Assembly (NCBI GenBank): GCA_035946735.1
Contig: DASYYZ010000170.1
Location: forward strand, 179,303 to 243,302
Origin: Gp13-AA77 sp035946735
GTDB lineage: Bacteria; Acidobacteriota; Terriglobia; UBA7540
Direction: 5' to 3'
DNA: 64,000 nt
Shown: piece by piece, positions 44,719 through 54,500 of the stretch
Numbering within the stretch: position 1 is the first letter of the stretch
Layout of the letters: the number at the start of each line of letters is the position of its first letter
Translations under genes and position numbers: made by a program
The notes under the pieces: generated by a model
Database searches by the model: none
The model's input: only the letters and a program-made list of their open reading frames with translations
Told to the model about the DNA's origin: nothing

Positions 44719-46605
44719 ATGCTAAGAACGGAGAGATCGGCGCTCGAGGTTCGGGGTTCGGGGTTCGACAAGATGACGGGGCCCGGGAAGGAGAGTTTAT
44801 CGAGAGATCTTTTTTTGCCGGGCTCCAGTCCCCCGGCCTTGGTCCCTGTTCTTTTGCTGCTCGTCGCGTGGCACTTGCCACTCGTCACCGCCTTCGGCCA
44901 GATTCGATCGGTGGGCGCCGTCAAGACGGTGGGCGGCGCCGTCACTCTCTATGGCAACGGTGCCCAGGTGCCTTCGGATCCCCGCGGTATTTTCGTAGTC
45001 AATGCCTTGACACATACCTCCTCGTCTGAATGGACTCCTTACATCTTGCCTCTAATCGGTGGCTGTCTGAGCGGCAATCCGTGCTCGCCGGTCGGCAACG
45101 CGGTCAAAGGCGCTGCGCACGAGGTAGGCTGGGCGACGATCGCCAGTGTGGCGCCGGCAGGCGTAGCCGCTAGCTGCGGAACATCCTGCAATGGCGGTTC
45201 TCCGGGTTACAGCGACAGCGACACGAGCACACGCGTGGTGGACTGGGACACCTGTAACGGCAGCTCCAACTGCCCAACGCCGCCGCACAAACAGAGTGGC
45301 CTAGAGATCGAGACCACAAAGTACCAGGACTCTGGCGCCGGGACCTTCAATCCCGGGGTACCGACCTGGTATGACGCCCGCGTGAGTTTATCCAGCGTTT
45401 CTAGGACAAGCCAGGGAAGCTATGGAGTGATTAACGTGGGCACGGGTTCGAATAACATCACGTTTCTCGTCGGGGTTCTGGTGGGTAATAATCCCGCCGG
45501 GGGCTGTATTCCCATGGCCGGCGCCTCCCTTTGGGGCGGAGTGGCCTCGGATGGCGTGACGCAGTGCGCCCAGGTTTTGGGCGCTTCACCGAGCGACCTG
45601 AACGGCGTGTACGCCATCTGCGACAGCCGTACCACCGGCTGCAGCAATCCAACGCAGACTTCGCTGTCGCTTTACACGTCCACCACCACGGCGGAGACAG
45701 GGGCGGCCAGCACCGGCACCGTCGGAAATCCGATGATGGACTATGACAACTCAGCACTCGGGTTTGCAAACGACGTCTGTACCGACTCCGGGCTGCCGAT
45801 GTGGTGGGGACAGAACTTCTGGAATGGCTATCGTGCCTTTCTTACTCACGAGTTCACCACCTGGGGCTCGGACTCGCGCATTGGTTACCTGCGGCCCGGG
45901 TTCGGCCACGGCTACGAGAACGGCCCGGCGGACAGTAATGGGCCCACAGGAAACTGCCGTACGGTTTTGAATAGTTTTGGTTACCCGTCGACCGATCCCG
46001 CTGGTTGCGCTGCTGGCACCGGATGTTCCTTCTGGGAGAATTACCTCAATGTTCAGATTCAGTGGGTGAAGGCCAATGTCGCCTTCTTAACCACCAAGCC
46101 GATCGAGATCGCATTGAACATGACGTCCTATTCCCATCCCGATGCGGCGGCTCCCACAATTGAAGCGAATAATATCGTTGCTGCGGGCATGACCCTTGAC
46201 AGCAATGGACTCCGTCAGGACATGGACCTAGGCTACGTCTACCCGGGGACTGGCTGCGACAATAACAGTTGCTATAACTACGACTTGCACCGCGGGAACA
46301 TCAGTTATAACTGGCAGACTGTGGGCATGTCCGATCCCACCGGAACGCTGAACATAACGAACTGTGCCGGAGATAGTAAGTGCAACCAAGCCTGGGAGAC
46401 GGGTCCGCTCCCGCCCTTGCTTAGGTTCGTTGCCTTTCATGGCGCGCAACGCGTCGAACTCTACTCCAGGGACGTGGAGTGTACGATTCCCGGATTCAAC
46501 GGGAACAGCTTTGGAGTGGACAGCAAGATTCCAAATACCTACGCCAGCTGCTTCAAGGCGGGTTATGCGGAGTCGATCAAAACGATGGGAGCGCTCCTGC
46601 AATGA
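44719..46605 (+). CDS. Secreted protein of unknown function, possibly TIM-barrel hydrolase-like
   Basis: A 628-residue protein with an unusual 40-residue N-terminal stretch, then a hydrophobic signal (L-V-P-V-L-L-L-L-V-A-W-H-L-P-L-V-T-A-F-G). The mature part is rich in Cys, Gly, Ser and Thr. A central region (M-W-W-G-Q-N-F-W-N-G-Y, H-E-F-T-T-W-G, Y-L-R-P-G-F-G-H) looks like a glycosidase-type barrel with possible acidic catalytic residues, but no family can be named with confidence. ATG 44719 follows AGGAGAGG, the same signal as the gene before. The 7-bp repeat at 44745-44765 codes part of the N-terminus. Confidence 0.65.
   Translation: MLRTERSALEVRGSGFDKMTGPGKESLSRDLFLPGSSPPALVPVLLLLVAWHLPLVTAFGQIRSVGAVKTVGGAVTLYGNGAQVPSDPRGIFVVNALTHTSSSEWTPYILPLIGGCLSGNPCSPVGNAVKGAAHEVGWATIASVAPAGVAASCGTSCNGGSPGYSDSDTSTRVVDWDTCNGSSNCPTPPHKQSGLEIETTKYQDSGAGTFNPGVPTWYDARVSLSSVSRTSQGSYGVINVGTGSNNITFLVGVLVGNNPAGGCIPMAGASLWGGVASDGVTQCAQVLGASPSDLNGVYAICDSRTTGCSNPTQTSLSLYTSTTTAETGAASTGTVGNPMMDYDNSALGFANDVCTDSGLPMWWGQNFWNGYRAFLTHEFTTWGSDSRIGYLRPGFGHGYENGPADSNGPTGNCRTVLNSFGYPSTDPAGCAAGTGCSFWENYLNVQIQWVKANVAFLTTKPIEIALNMTSYSHPDAAAPTIEANNIVAAGMTLDSNGLRQDMDLGYVYPGTGCDNNSCYNYDLHRGNISYNWQTVGMSDPTGTLNITNCAGDSKCNQAWETGPLPPLLRFVAFHGAQRVELYSRDVECTIPGFNGNSFGVDSKIPNTYASCFKAGYAESIKTMGALLQ
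44745..44765. repeat. 7-bp tandem repeat, three units
   Basis: CGAGGTT, CGGGGTT, CGGGGTT within the first codons of the 628-residue secreted protein. Belongs to the same degenerate heptamer class as 1255-1282, 46616-46643 and 58803-58872. Confidence 0.75.
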
Positions 46606-49238
46606 AAAGATGGGGTTCGGAATTCGGAGTTCGGGTCTCGGGAAGAGAACGTGGCGTGGGATTCGGGAAGGGGTGTTCATTAAGAAGCCTTCCCTCCATA
46701 GCCCTTGACCTACGGTCCCTAGTCCCCCTTTTGCTTCTACTTTTCACTGGTCACCCCTTATTCGTAGCCGCGTCCAGCACGGGCGGCGGCAGCGCGGTCA
46801 CCTCGGTCATGGGGTGCACGGGGTTCATCCCCGCGCCCTGCGCTCCGACCCATACTGCCGTGACGCTGGACGCGACAGGGAACAATAGCAATGGGGTTTC
46901 GTACCTCACCGGCAGCGCCCCGGTGAATGTGGTCAATATTGACCCCTTCTTTGGCTCGCGGATTGTGCGAGTGACAAATTCGAGTAGCGGCCCGAGCACA
47001 ACTCATCAGTATTCGACGCCGGCGGCCGGCTGGCGCCAGAACACGAATTGCGCCGGCACGAACCAGTCGGCAGCGTGCGCAGCCTCGCCATACCACATGT
47101 TTGACGCGAGCGACACTGGAGGCAACGGCCAAATCTTCGCCATTAACACAAGCACCCTGGCGCTGACCCGCATCGACTCGGCGACCTTCACCGGCAGCAA
47201 CACCACTTACAACCTCATTGAAAATTGGTCCTCAATCGATCCCAACCGTTTCTACAGCTCGACACAGAACCAGGAGAACAACCTCAATTCGCACGTGATG
47301 GCCTACAAATACTACGAGTGGAATCCCGCAGTACCGGGTCCGCAAAACCCGGTTAACTTGCTCGCCTTCAATGCCGGGCCCAGCGCTCCCTCCGCTGATA
47401 ACGCTTCCATGGCGGGTGGCGCCGCCATGCTGAATGGTCTGTTGACGGTGGTGGGCCTACCGGCCATCACGCGGCCTTACATCTGCGACGGCTCAACCTG
47501 CACCCCCACGGGCGGTCCGACGTCTGCTTGCGGATCGACCGCGAACTGTATTCAAGTGTCGACCGCTGGTGGAGCGATCTCCGGCAAGGTGAATTTTACT
47601 TTGACCGAGGACGCGGCCGACGCCGCCGGGTTGCTGCACGAGCAGAACATAGGCTCTTGTAACAATTGTTTCACTTCCTATACGTTTACGGCCGCCACGG
47701 GCTCGATCATCAGCGCTAACGCACCCGCAGAGAACGGCTCGCCGGCGGGAGTGAATTGGCATCTTTACGCGGAGACCATCAACGGCAATTGGGTTAATAC
47801 CGAGAACCTGGCTTTGCAGCAATTCCAGGCTGCCTATTCGAGCACCGTGTCCTGCTCCGGCTCGGGAGGTGGCGCTTGCCCGGTTCTGCCGCTCACCCAC
47901 ATCGTGACCACGCTTAGCGCGACTAATCACATGAACCTCTCGTGCGAGACGAATGGCTCGACGGGGGCGGGCTGTTGGCTGGGCCAAGTGCAGATCAGCA
48001 AGGACGACACCAAGTTCATGTTCGATACCGGCGGGCTCGGACAAGGCCTCTATGAGGTCGTCGGGGTGTGGGACACGACTAAAGGAGTGCGCTGGATTGA
48101 CCTCAGTACCGGCCTGATCCACAACGGCCTCACTGACGCCGCGGGGGTGAGCTGCAGCACGGCCACCGATTGCTGGACAGCACCCACGGGGCCTCTGACC
48201 TGGATAGCCGATCCGAACGACCCGAGCCTGGCGGGGTCGAGCTATGCCGGAATGAATCTACACGAGCTTTGGGGCACGCTGGACGGCCGCTTCATCGCTC
48301 CGCAGCCTCAAGCCGGTCAAACCGGTACCGAGAGCTATTGGCTCTGGGACAGTGGAACCACGAACGTTTACGTAACCTCGATCATGGCCGCGGCTTCGAA
48401 CACCAACGGTCACGATGGCACGGGCTGGCAGTGGATGATCACGGCAAACGCCGGCAACCCTTCGGTAGATAGCGACGACAACCGGGGTCACGTGATCTCA
48501 ACCTCGACGACTGGATGCTCGCAGCAGCAGTATCCGACCGGTGGGACCTTGCCCTGCCTGTTGAACTACTTCAGCTACTCGAACGGAGGCCCATGCGCGC
48601 TGACCGGACCCTGTACCTTCCCGGCGCCGAACCAGTACACCACTCAAAGCGGCTACATTTATTTTGGCATCGCCCGGCAGGATGTTCATTACAGCGCCAT
48701 CCACCAGGTTCCTGGCGATCCTTACCCATTCTTGGAGATCACCTACGATAGTCTGCAGAACTACACCGTGGACACGATCGCCAATGGCGGCTGCCAGCGT
48801 AACAACAACGTGGCCACGGTCCAGGTCACCGCAGGCTATGTCAGCCTGCTGCCAGGGGACCAGGTCAGCGTGACCTGTACCTCGGACTCCAGTTTCAATA
48901 ACGCCACCGCCGTCGTCACCGCGTTGACCTGGACAGCAACTGGGACGCGCAAGTTTTCGTACGCGAACACCGGACCGAACGTGGGAACGGGAGTCGCTGG
49001 CGGAGGCTCGGTAAACAAGACCGACAACCGTCCAGCGCGAGCCTGGGAGAACGAAGTGATGCTGCAATCGCACGACGGCTCCGGGCGTACCTGGCGCTTC
49101 GCCCATGACCATTATGACGTGCTCGCCGGTCCCACCAATACAGGTCCGAACGCTTCTATCTCGCAAGACGGCCACTTCGCGGTTTGGACCGTCTCAGACG
49201 GCACGCGGAGTGACGTCGCGATCGCGGAATTGCACTAA
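46602..49238 (+). CDS. Secreted protein of unknown function, beta-propeller-like
   Basis: ATG 46602 overlaps the stop of the gene before (ATGA), so translation is probably coupled. The 878-residue product has a long hydrophilic N-terminus, a hydrophobic signal (L-V-P-L-L-L-L-L-F-T-G-H-P-L-F-V-A-A) and a Cys/Asn/Ser/Thr/Gly-rich body with propeller-like blades (I-F-A-I-N-T-S-T-L-A-L-T-R-I-D, Y-E-V-V-G-V-W-D-T-T-K-G, and the closing S-Q-D-G-H-F-A-V-W-T-V). It shares the N-terminal style of the 628-residue protein. A longer frame back to 46479 overlaps the previous gene and is rejected. No named family fits. Confidence 0.65.
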   Translation: MKRWGSEFGVRVSGRERGVGFGKGCSLRSLPSIALDLRSLVPLLLLLFTGHPLFVAASSTGGGSAVTSVMGCTGFIPAPCAPTHTAVTLDATGNNSNGVSYLTGSAPVNVVNIDPFFGSRIVRVTNSSSGPSTTHQYSTPAAGWRQNTNCAGTNQSAACAASPYHMFDASDTGGNGQIFAINTSTLALTRIDSATFTGSNTTYNLIENWSSIDPNRFYSSTQNQENNLNSHVMAYKYYEWNPAVPGPQNPVNLLAFNAGPSAPSADNASMAGGAAMLNGLLTVVGLPAITRPYICDGSTCTPTGGPTSACGSTANCIQVSTAGGAISGKVNFTLTEDAADAAGLLHEQNIGSCNNCFTSYTFTAATGSIISANAPAENGSPAGVNWHLYAETINGNWVNTENLALQQFQAAYSSTVSCSGSGGGACPVLPLTHIVTTLSATNHMNLSCETNGSTGAGCWLGQVQISKDDTKFMFDTGGLGQGLYEVVGVWDTTKGVRWIDLSTGLIHNGLTDAAGVSCSTATDCWTAPTGPLTWIADPNDPSLAGSSYAGMNLHELWGTLDGRFIAPQPQAGQTGTESYWLWDSGTTNVYVTSIMAAASNTNGHDGTGWQWMITANAGNPSVDSDDNRGHVISTSTTGCSQQQYPTGGTLPCLLNYFSYSNGGPCALTGPCTFPAPNQYTTQSGYIYFGIARQDVHYSAIHQVPGDPYPFLEITYDSLQNYTVDTIANGGCQRNNNVATVQVTAGYVSLLPGDQVSVTCTSDSSFNNATAVVTALTWTATGTRKFSYANTGPNVGTGVAGGGSVNKTDNRPARAWENEVMLQSHDGSGRTWRFAHDHYDVLAGPTNTGPNASISQDGHFAVWTVSDGTRSDVAIAELH
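46616..46643. repeat. 7-bp tandem repeat, four units
   Basis: TTCGGAA, TTCGGAG, TTCGGGT, CTCGGGA inside the N-terminal coding region of the 878-residue secreted protein. Confidence 0.75.
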
Positions 49239-49295
49239 TGAGATCACACATCATCGAACAACGGCAAGGCTGAAGCCGTAGAAAAGGAGCACTTT

Positions 49296-49544
49296 GTGTT
49301 ACCATCACTGATCGTCATGGGAATTTCATTCGTGGAGAAGGCTGCTGCCGCGCATTTCGCCAAGCACGGAGTCAAGGTTCCGAGCGCGACAAAACAGAGC
49401 ATGGCATCGGCTGTGATTGGAGACGCCGTTAATCTGCTGCCGAAAGTGGAAGGTTCGGCGGTCCCGGCCCTGGCTGTGCCGGCTAACATAACAGAACTAA
49501 TCGATATCGGCGTGGCGGTCATGAACGAGTTGGAAAAGGCTTAG
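49296..49544 (+). CDS. Small protein of unknown function (82 aa)
   Basis: GTG 49296 follows AAAAGGAG at good spacing, supporting a real gene 57 bp after the secreted trio. The product is Ala/Val-rich with a hydrophobic start (L-P-S-L-I-V-M-G-I-S-F) and otherwise amphipathic helices; Cys-free. No recognised family. Confidence 0.6.
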   Translation: MLPSLIVMGISFVEKAAAAHFAKHGVKVPSATKQSMASAVIGDAVNLLPKVEGSAVPALAVPANITELIDIGVAVMNELEKA

Positions 49545-49553
49545 GACGAATAA

Positions 49554-49682
49554 ATGAACGCACCTTATCCCCTGATCTGCCTGGTGTTAAGCCTCGTGTT
49601 GTTCGCCGTCGCAGCTTTTCCGTCACCAATCACTGGTTTTCACACAACTTCAGGTTCCGCCAGTGCCCGGGGCTACGGGTAA
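49554..49682 (+). CDS. Very small membrane-type peptide (42 aa)
   Basis: ATG 49554 with AGGA about nine bases upstream, nine bases after the stop of the 82-aa gene. The peptide begins M-N-A-P-Y-P and has one strong hydrophobic helix (L-I-C-L-V-L-S-L-V-L-F-A-V-A-A-F), then a polar Ser/Gly/Thr tail. A small membrane protein or leader is plausible; no family recognised. Confidence 0.45.
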   Translation: MNAPYPLICLVLSLVLFAVAAFPSPITGFHTTSGSASARGYG

Positions 49683-49770
49683 CTGTATTCTGTAATCTTC
49701 CTTAGTTTAGCGGTTTGTTGAAAGACGATTCGTCGGGCTCTCCTCAAAGGCGGCAATAGGCTTCTAAACC

Positions 49771-51354
49771 CTACCTTCCGCGATTTGAACTTTCCTTCGG
49801 AACTTCCCAGATCCCGAACCCGTTGCCTTGCAGAATGAGCTTGCAGCAGCGCTCCAGATCCTGTTGGGCACTGGCGGGGATTACATAAGACCACACGAAG
49901 TCATAGTCGCTCAGGCGGGTGGTCCATCCCGGTGTTCCGGGTTCCTGAATGATAGCCGGCCGGCGGAACTGAATCACCTCCTGTGACTCGAGCGCCAGCA
50001 AGCTGGGAACGAAGGCGTCCCGGTAAATAGTGGCGTACAGAATCGCGTGGTGCAGTCCGCGCTCCGGCTTGGTTTCACAGTCCATACAGGGGGCAGGGTA
50101 GATTCGCGATCCCACGGGCAGCGCGCTGAACGCCTCGATCATTTCGGTCGTTCGCTTGTCGAGCTGGCGCCAGGTATCCCAAATCACGCCGAGGCGGACT
50201 ACCGACAGCACCAGCCAAGCCAGCAGGAGCCATCTGGCCGCCCTTCGAGGCATCTCGATCCTGAGGGAAAGGACGAGCAGCAGCAGGCCCGCCGGAACGA
50301 AGCGATTGTCCACATCGCTGCCGGTGAGCAGCTTGTAGGGCATCACCAGATAGAGCAGGAGAAAAACCAGAGCCGAGACAAACAGCGGCCTGAAAACTTG
50401 CACCCGCCCTGAGCCAAGAACGACCAGGGCGGCGATGATGGCGATGATTAGGAATCCGGCCAGCAGGGCTGCGTCCGCCGGCCAGTGATAAGTCAGGACC
50501 ACCGTGGCCGCTGCCGCCGCCTTTCTGGCCAGCGTGTCCCACTCCACAGAGCCCAGCCTGCCTCTTCTCTGCATGTAAGCGATAAACACGAAAGCCGGTG
50601 GTATTACGGGAAACACATCGAGCGAGGCGCGGACAAATCCGGTCTCTCGACGGCTCCAATACCAGAGGGCCATCACACTGATGGCCAGAGCCGTAAAAGC
50701 ATAGTCCATCAGGTGCGCGAAGTAGGTGGAGGTCACGAGCAGCGTCAGCAGCCCAAGTCGGCCGGGAGTCCAGTGTGCGCGCCATCGCAGCCACAGCGCC
50801 AGGCAAATCAGGAATAAGGCCAGGCCGAACACAAAGTTCATAAAACCCCAGAGAAACTCAACCGAGTACACGAAGAAAACGCAAGGCAGGGCGAGCCACG
50901 TTGGCTGTTGATGGGCCGCTTTCCCCAGCAGATGGCAGCCTGCTGCGAACAAGATCACCGTGAGCACCAGAAACATCCGTCCTGCAGCGATTACGCTGAA
51001 CCGGTGAAGAAACAGCGGTATGACGAAATCAAGAGCCAGATTGGGAATCGGCGCCAGGTGCAGTTCGTAGTTCTGCCGGAAGACTGGAGTGTCACCGTAG
51101 TGCCGCAGGATGAAGGCGCGCGCCAGGTGATTCGGGTAGTCGACCAGTGGCGGGTGGCGTACTGCAAGGATGGGCAGAATCAGGACGATAGTTACGGTGA
51201 ACAGTACCGCCCAGTATCGAGCGTCTTTCGGCGGCACATCGCGGAAGTCCGGCGAGTTTTCAGAGGTGACCGCCAAGGCTCCAGAACCAGCGGTGGTACT
51301 TGTTCGACAAGGCGGCATGCTCCCGAGCACGCTGCCGGCTTGCCGGACCATCAT
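49771..51354 (-). CDS. Polytopic membrane protein (GT-C glycosyltransferase-like)
   Basis: A 527-residue protein with an N-terminal disordered segment of about 45 residues, then roughly ten or more hydrophobic helices and a soluble C-terminal part. V-D-Y-P-N-H-L-A-R-A in the first loop (H-P-P-L-V-D-Y-P-N-H-L) resembles the loop of GT-C-type membrane glycosyltransferases or related uncharacterised acidobacterial proteins, but the acidic catalytic motif is not certain. ATG 51354 (or 51351). Transcribed away from the DUF1549 gene. Function: possible lipid-linked sugar transfer (inference). Confidence 0.6.
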   Translation of the reverse strand: MMVRQAGSVLGSMPPCRTSTTAGSGALAVTSENSPDFRDVPPKDARYWAVLFTVTIVLILPILAVRHPPLVDYPNHLARAFILRHYGDTPVFRQNYELHLAPIPNLALDFVIPLFLHRFSVIAAGRMFLVLTVILFAAGCHLLGKAAHQQPTWLALPCVFFVYSVEFLWGFMNFVFGLALFLICLALWLRWRAHWTPGRLGLLTLLVTSTYFAHLMDYAFTALAISVMALWYWSRRETGFVRASLDVFPVIPPAFVFIAYMQRRGRLGSVEWDTLARKAAAAATVVLTYHWPADAALLAGFLIIAIIAALVVLGSGRVQVFRPLFVSALVFLLLYLVMPYKLLTGSDVDNRFVPAGLLLLVLSLRIEMPRRAARWLLLAWLVLSVVRLGVIWDTWRQLDKRTTEMIEAFSALPVGSRIYPAPCMDCETKPERGLHHAILYATIYRDAFVPSLLALESQEVIQFRRPAIIQEPGTPGWTTRLSDYDFVWSYVIPASAQQDLERCCKLILQGNGFGIWEVPKESSNRGR

Positions 51355-51453
51355 TTTCTCACGAATGCGACAGCGGCGTCACGGAGATCATCTGTAACAC
51401 GGTTTCCGGATCGGGTGGCTTGGAGCGGCTGCCTTCGGGAGCGCAATTGCTGT

Positions 51454-51483
51454 TTGGATTCTACTGACGACTGCGCCTATAAT
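51454..51483 (+). promoter_or_regulatory. Candidate promoter of the DUF1549/DUF1553 gene
   Basis: TTGGAT (51454-51459), 18-bp spacer and a perfect TATAAT (51478-51483). Expected transcription start near 51490 leaves too short a leader for a TTG start at 51498, and supports the GTG at 51525. Confidence 0.55.
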
Positions 51484-51524
51484 TATTCGGGGACGCATTG
51501 ACAATTCCTCTCGGGGTGCCTCTG

Positions 51525-54500
51525 GTGAGATTACGTATCATATCCGCATGCCTTGCCGCCACGGCTTTAGTTTGGTTGCTGAGCGGTCACACTTCAGCGT
51601 CGTTTTCGCAAACCGACTCCGCGCCGAAACCGGTGGACTTTGACCGCGAGGTGCGGCCGATTATCTCCGATACCTGCTTCGCCTGCCACGGACCGGACGA
51701 GAAGCAGCGCATGGCGAACCTGCGCCTCGATAAGACCGAAAGTCTGTTCAATGACCGCGGCGGCTACAAGATCATCGTGCCCGGCAATTCAGGCGAGAGC
51801 AGGCTCTACCAGAAAATCAGCTCCAAGGACCCGGCGGTCAAAATGCCGCCGGTTTTTTCCGATCGGAAGCTGACCGACGCGCAGATCGACCTGATCAAGC
51901 GCTGGATCGACCAAGGCGCCAAGTGGGAGACGCATTGGGCGTGGCGCGCCCCGAAGCGGCCCGAGACGCCGCAGGTGCAGGATAGATCCTGGCCGCGAAA
52001 TCCCATCGACAACTTTGTCCTGGCGCGGCTCGAGCGCCAAGGCATCAAGCCCTCGCCCGAGGCGGACAAAGCTACCCTGTTGCGGCGCGTGACGTTCGAC
52101 CTCACGGGCCTTCCGCCGACGCTGGCCGATCTCGACTCGTTTCTTGCGGACAAGTCCCCGGACGCCTACGAAAAGCGCGTGGACCGGCTTCTGGCCTCGC
52201 CTCACTACGGCGAGCGCATGGCCATGCCGTGGCTTGACATTGCCCGCTACGCCGACACGCACGGCTACCACATTGACAGCCTGCGCGAGATGTGGCGCTG
52301 GCGCGATTGGGTGATCCGCGCCTACAACCAGAATATGCCGTACGATCAGTTCACCATCAAGCAGATCGCAGGAGATCTGCTGCCGAACGCGACCGTGGAC
52401 GACAGGATCGCCACCGGATTCAATCGGAACCACATGATCGATTTCGAGGGCGGGGCGGTTCCGCAGGAGTACCACGTGGAATATGTGGTGGACCGGGTGA
52501 GCACCACGGGCATGGCCTGGCTTGGGATCACGATCGGGTGCGCGCGCTGCCACGACCACAAGTTCGATCCAATCAAGCAGAAAGATTTCTACCGCTTCTT
52601 TGCGTTTTTCAATACCGTTCCCGAGCGCGGCCTCGACGGTATAACGGGCAACGCTGCCCCGGTGCTCGAGCTGCCATCGCCCGAACAGCAGCGTGCGCGC
52701 GCCGATCTCAACGCGCGCATCGCCAAGACGCTGGAGGCAATCCCGGAAAAGGACATGGTGGCGCTCGAGAATCAGTGGCGCCAGAATCGGCTCGCAAGCA
52801 TGCCCGCGCCGCCCGGCCAGGGTCTGACTGCACACTACGAGTTTGAGGACAACCTGCGCGACACTTCCGGGCATAATCTCGATGCCAAAGCGACACGCGG
52901 CGATGTGGTCTACGATGACGGCGCAGTGGGTAAGTCCGCAGAGTTCAGCGGCGAAACCCAAGTGGATTTTGCAACCGCCGGCGATTTCGATCGCAACCGG
53001 CCTTTCGCCCTGGCCTTTTGGGCGCAGCCGGACGGCACCAAGGGTCTCGATCTTATCCAGAAACGCGATGCTTCAGCCAACTGGCGTGGATACGAGATCT
53101 CCACCGAAGACCCAACCTTTGACGGCCCGCAAAGACCTCGCTTCGCCCTGGCGGTCCGTCTTGCGGGCCGCTGGCCGAACGATGCCATTGAAGTGAAGAC
53201 GAAGGAACAGATCAAACTCTCAGGGAGTCATCATCTGGTGTTGAACTATGATGGCTCAGGCAAAGCGGCGGGCGTGAGTCTCTATGTTGATGGCAAGGCT
53301 CTCCAAACCCAGGCTGTGAAGGATCACTTGAGCGGGAGCTTCCGCGCCGACGCTCCGCTCTCCGTGGGCAACAACAAAACCGGCCGGCCTTTCAAGGGGC
53401 AGCTCGACGATGTGCGCATCTATGATCGCACGCTGACACCCGACGAAGCCGCGAACCTTGCGATCCAGTTACCGGCTCGCACGCTGTTGGCTGATCTCCA
53501 GGCGAAACCTGCGCAGGAAATTGCGGCCCTTCAACCGGACAAACCGCCGGCCGAAGCCCACATCGGCATGCTCGACAAAGCGCCAAGCAAAGAGGAGAAG
53601 GAAGCGAACCGGCTCAAGGAGCATCAGGCGCGGCTCAGCGAATACTATCTGGAGTACGGGGCGCCTGAAAACGACCGCCATCTCTACGCTCAACTGAAAG
53701 ATCTCCGGGCGCAACGGCAAAAGTTGAACGAATCCATTCCAACGGCAATGGTAATGACCGAAATGGCGAAGCCGCGCGACACCTTTATTCTGGGCCGCGG
53801 CCAGTACGATAACCCGCAGGAAAAGGTGACGCCCGGCGTGCCTGCGTTCCTGCCTCCACTGCCTGCCGGGGTCCCCGCCAATCGCTTGGGGCTGGCGCGA
53901 TGGATCGTCGATCCGGGGAACCCGCTAACCGCGCGCGTGACGGTGAATCGTTATTGGCAGGAATACTTCGGCATCGGCCTGGTGAAAACGTCCGAGGACT
54001 TCGGATCGCAGGGCGAGCCGCCGAGTAATCCCGAACTGCTCGACTGGCTGGCGACGGAATTCGTCCGCAGCGGATGGGACGTGAAGGCCATGCAACGCTT
54101 GATCGTAACCTCGGCGACTTACCGGCAGTCTTCCAAGGCGCCTCGTGAACTGGTTGAGAGCGACCCCGAGAACCGCCTGCTGGCGCGCGGCCCGCGTTTT
54201 CGTCTGGCGGCCGAAGAGATCCGGGACAATGCGCTGGCGGTGAGTGGATTGCTCAACGATAAGATAGGCGGACCTAGCGTCTATCCGTATCAGCCCAAGG
54301 GCATCTGGGAGGAGATGGCTTTTGGCCAGGGCTTTACAGCCCAGAGCTACGTGGAATCGACCGGCGCCGACCTCTACCGGCGCAGCATGTACACCGTCTG
54401 GAAACGCACTGTGCCACCTCCTGCCCTTACCACGTTCGACGCGCCCGACCGCGAGAAATGCACCGCCCGGCGCACTCCTACCAATACTCCGCTGCAGGCG

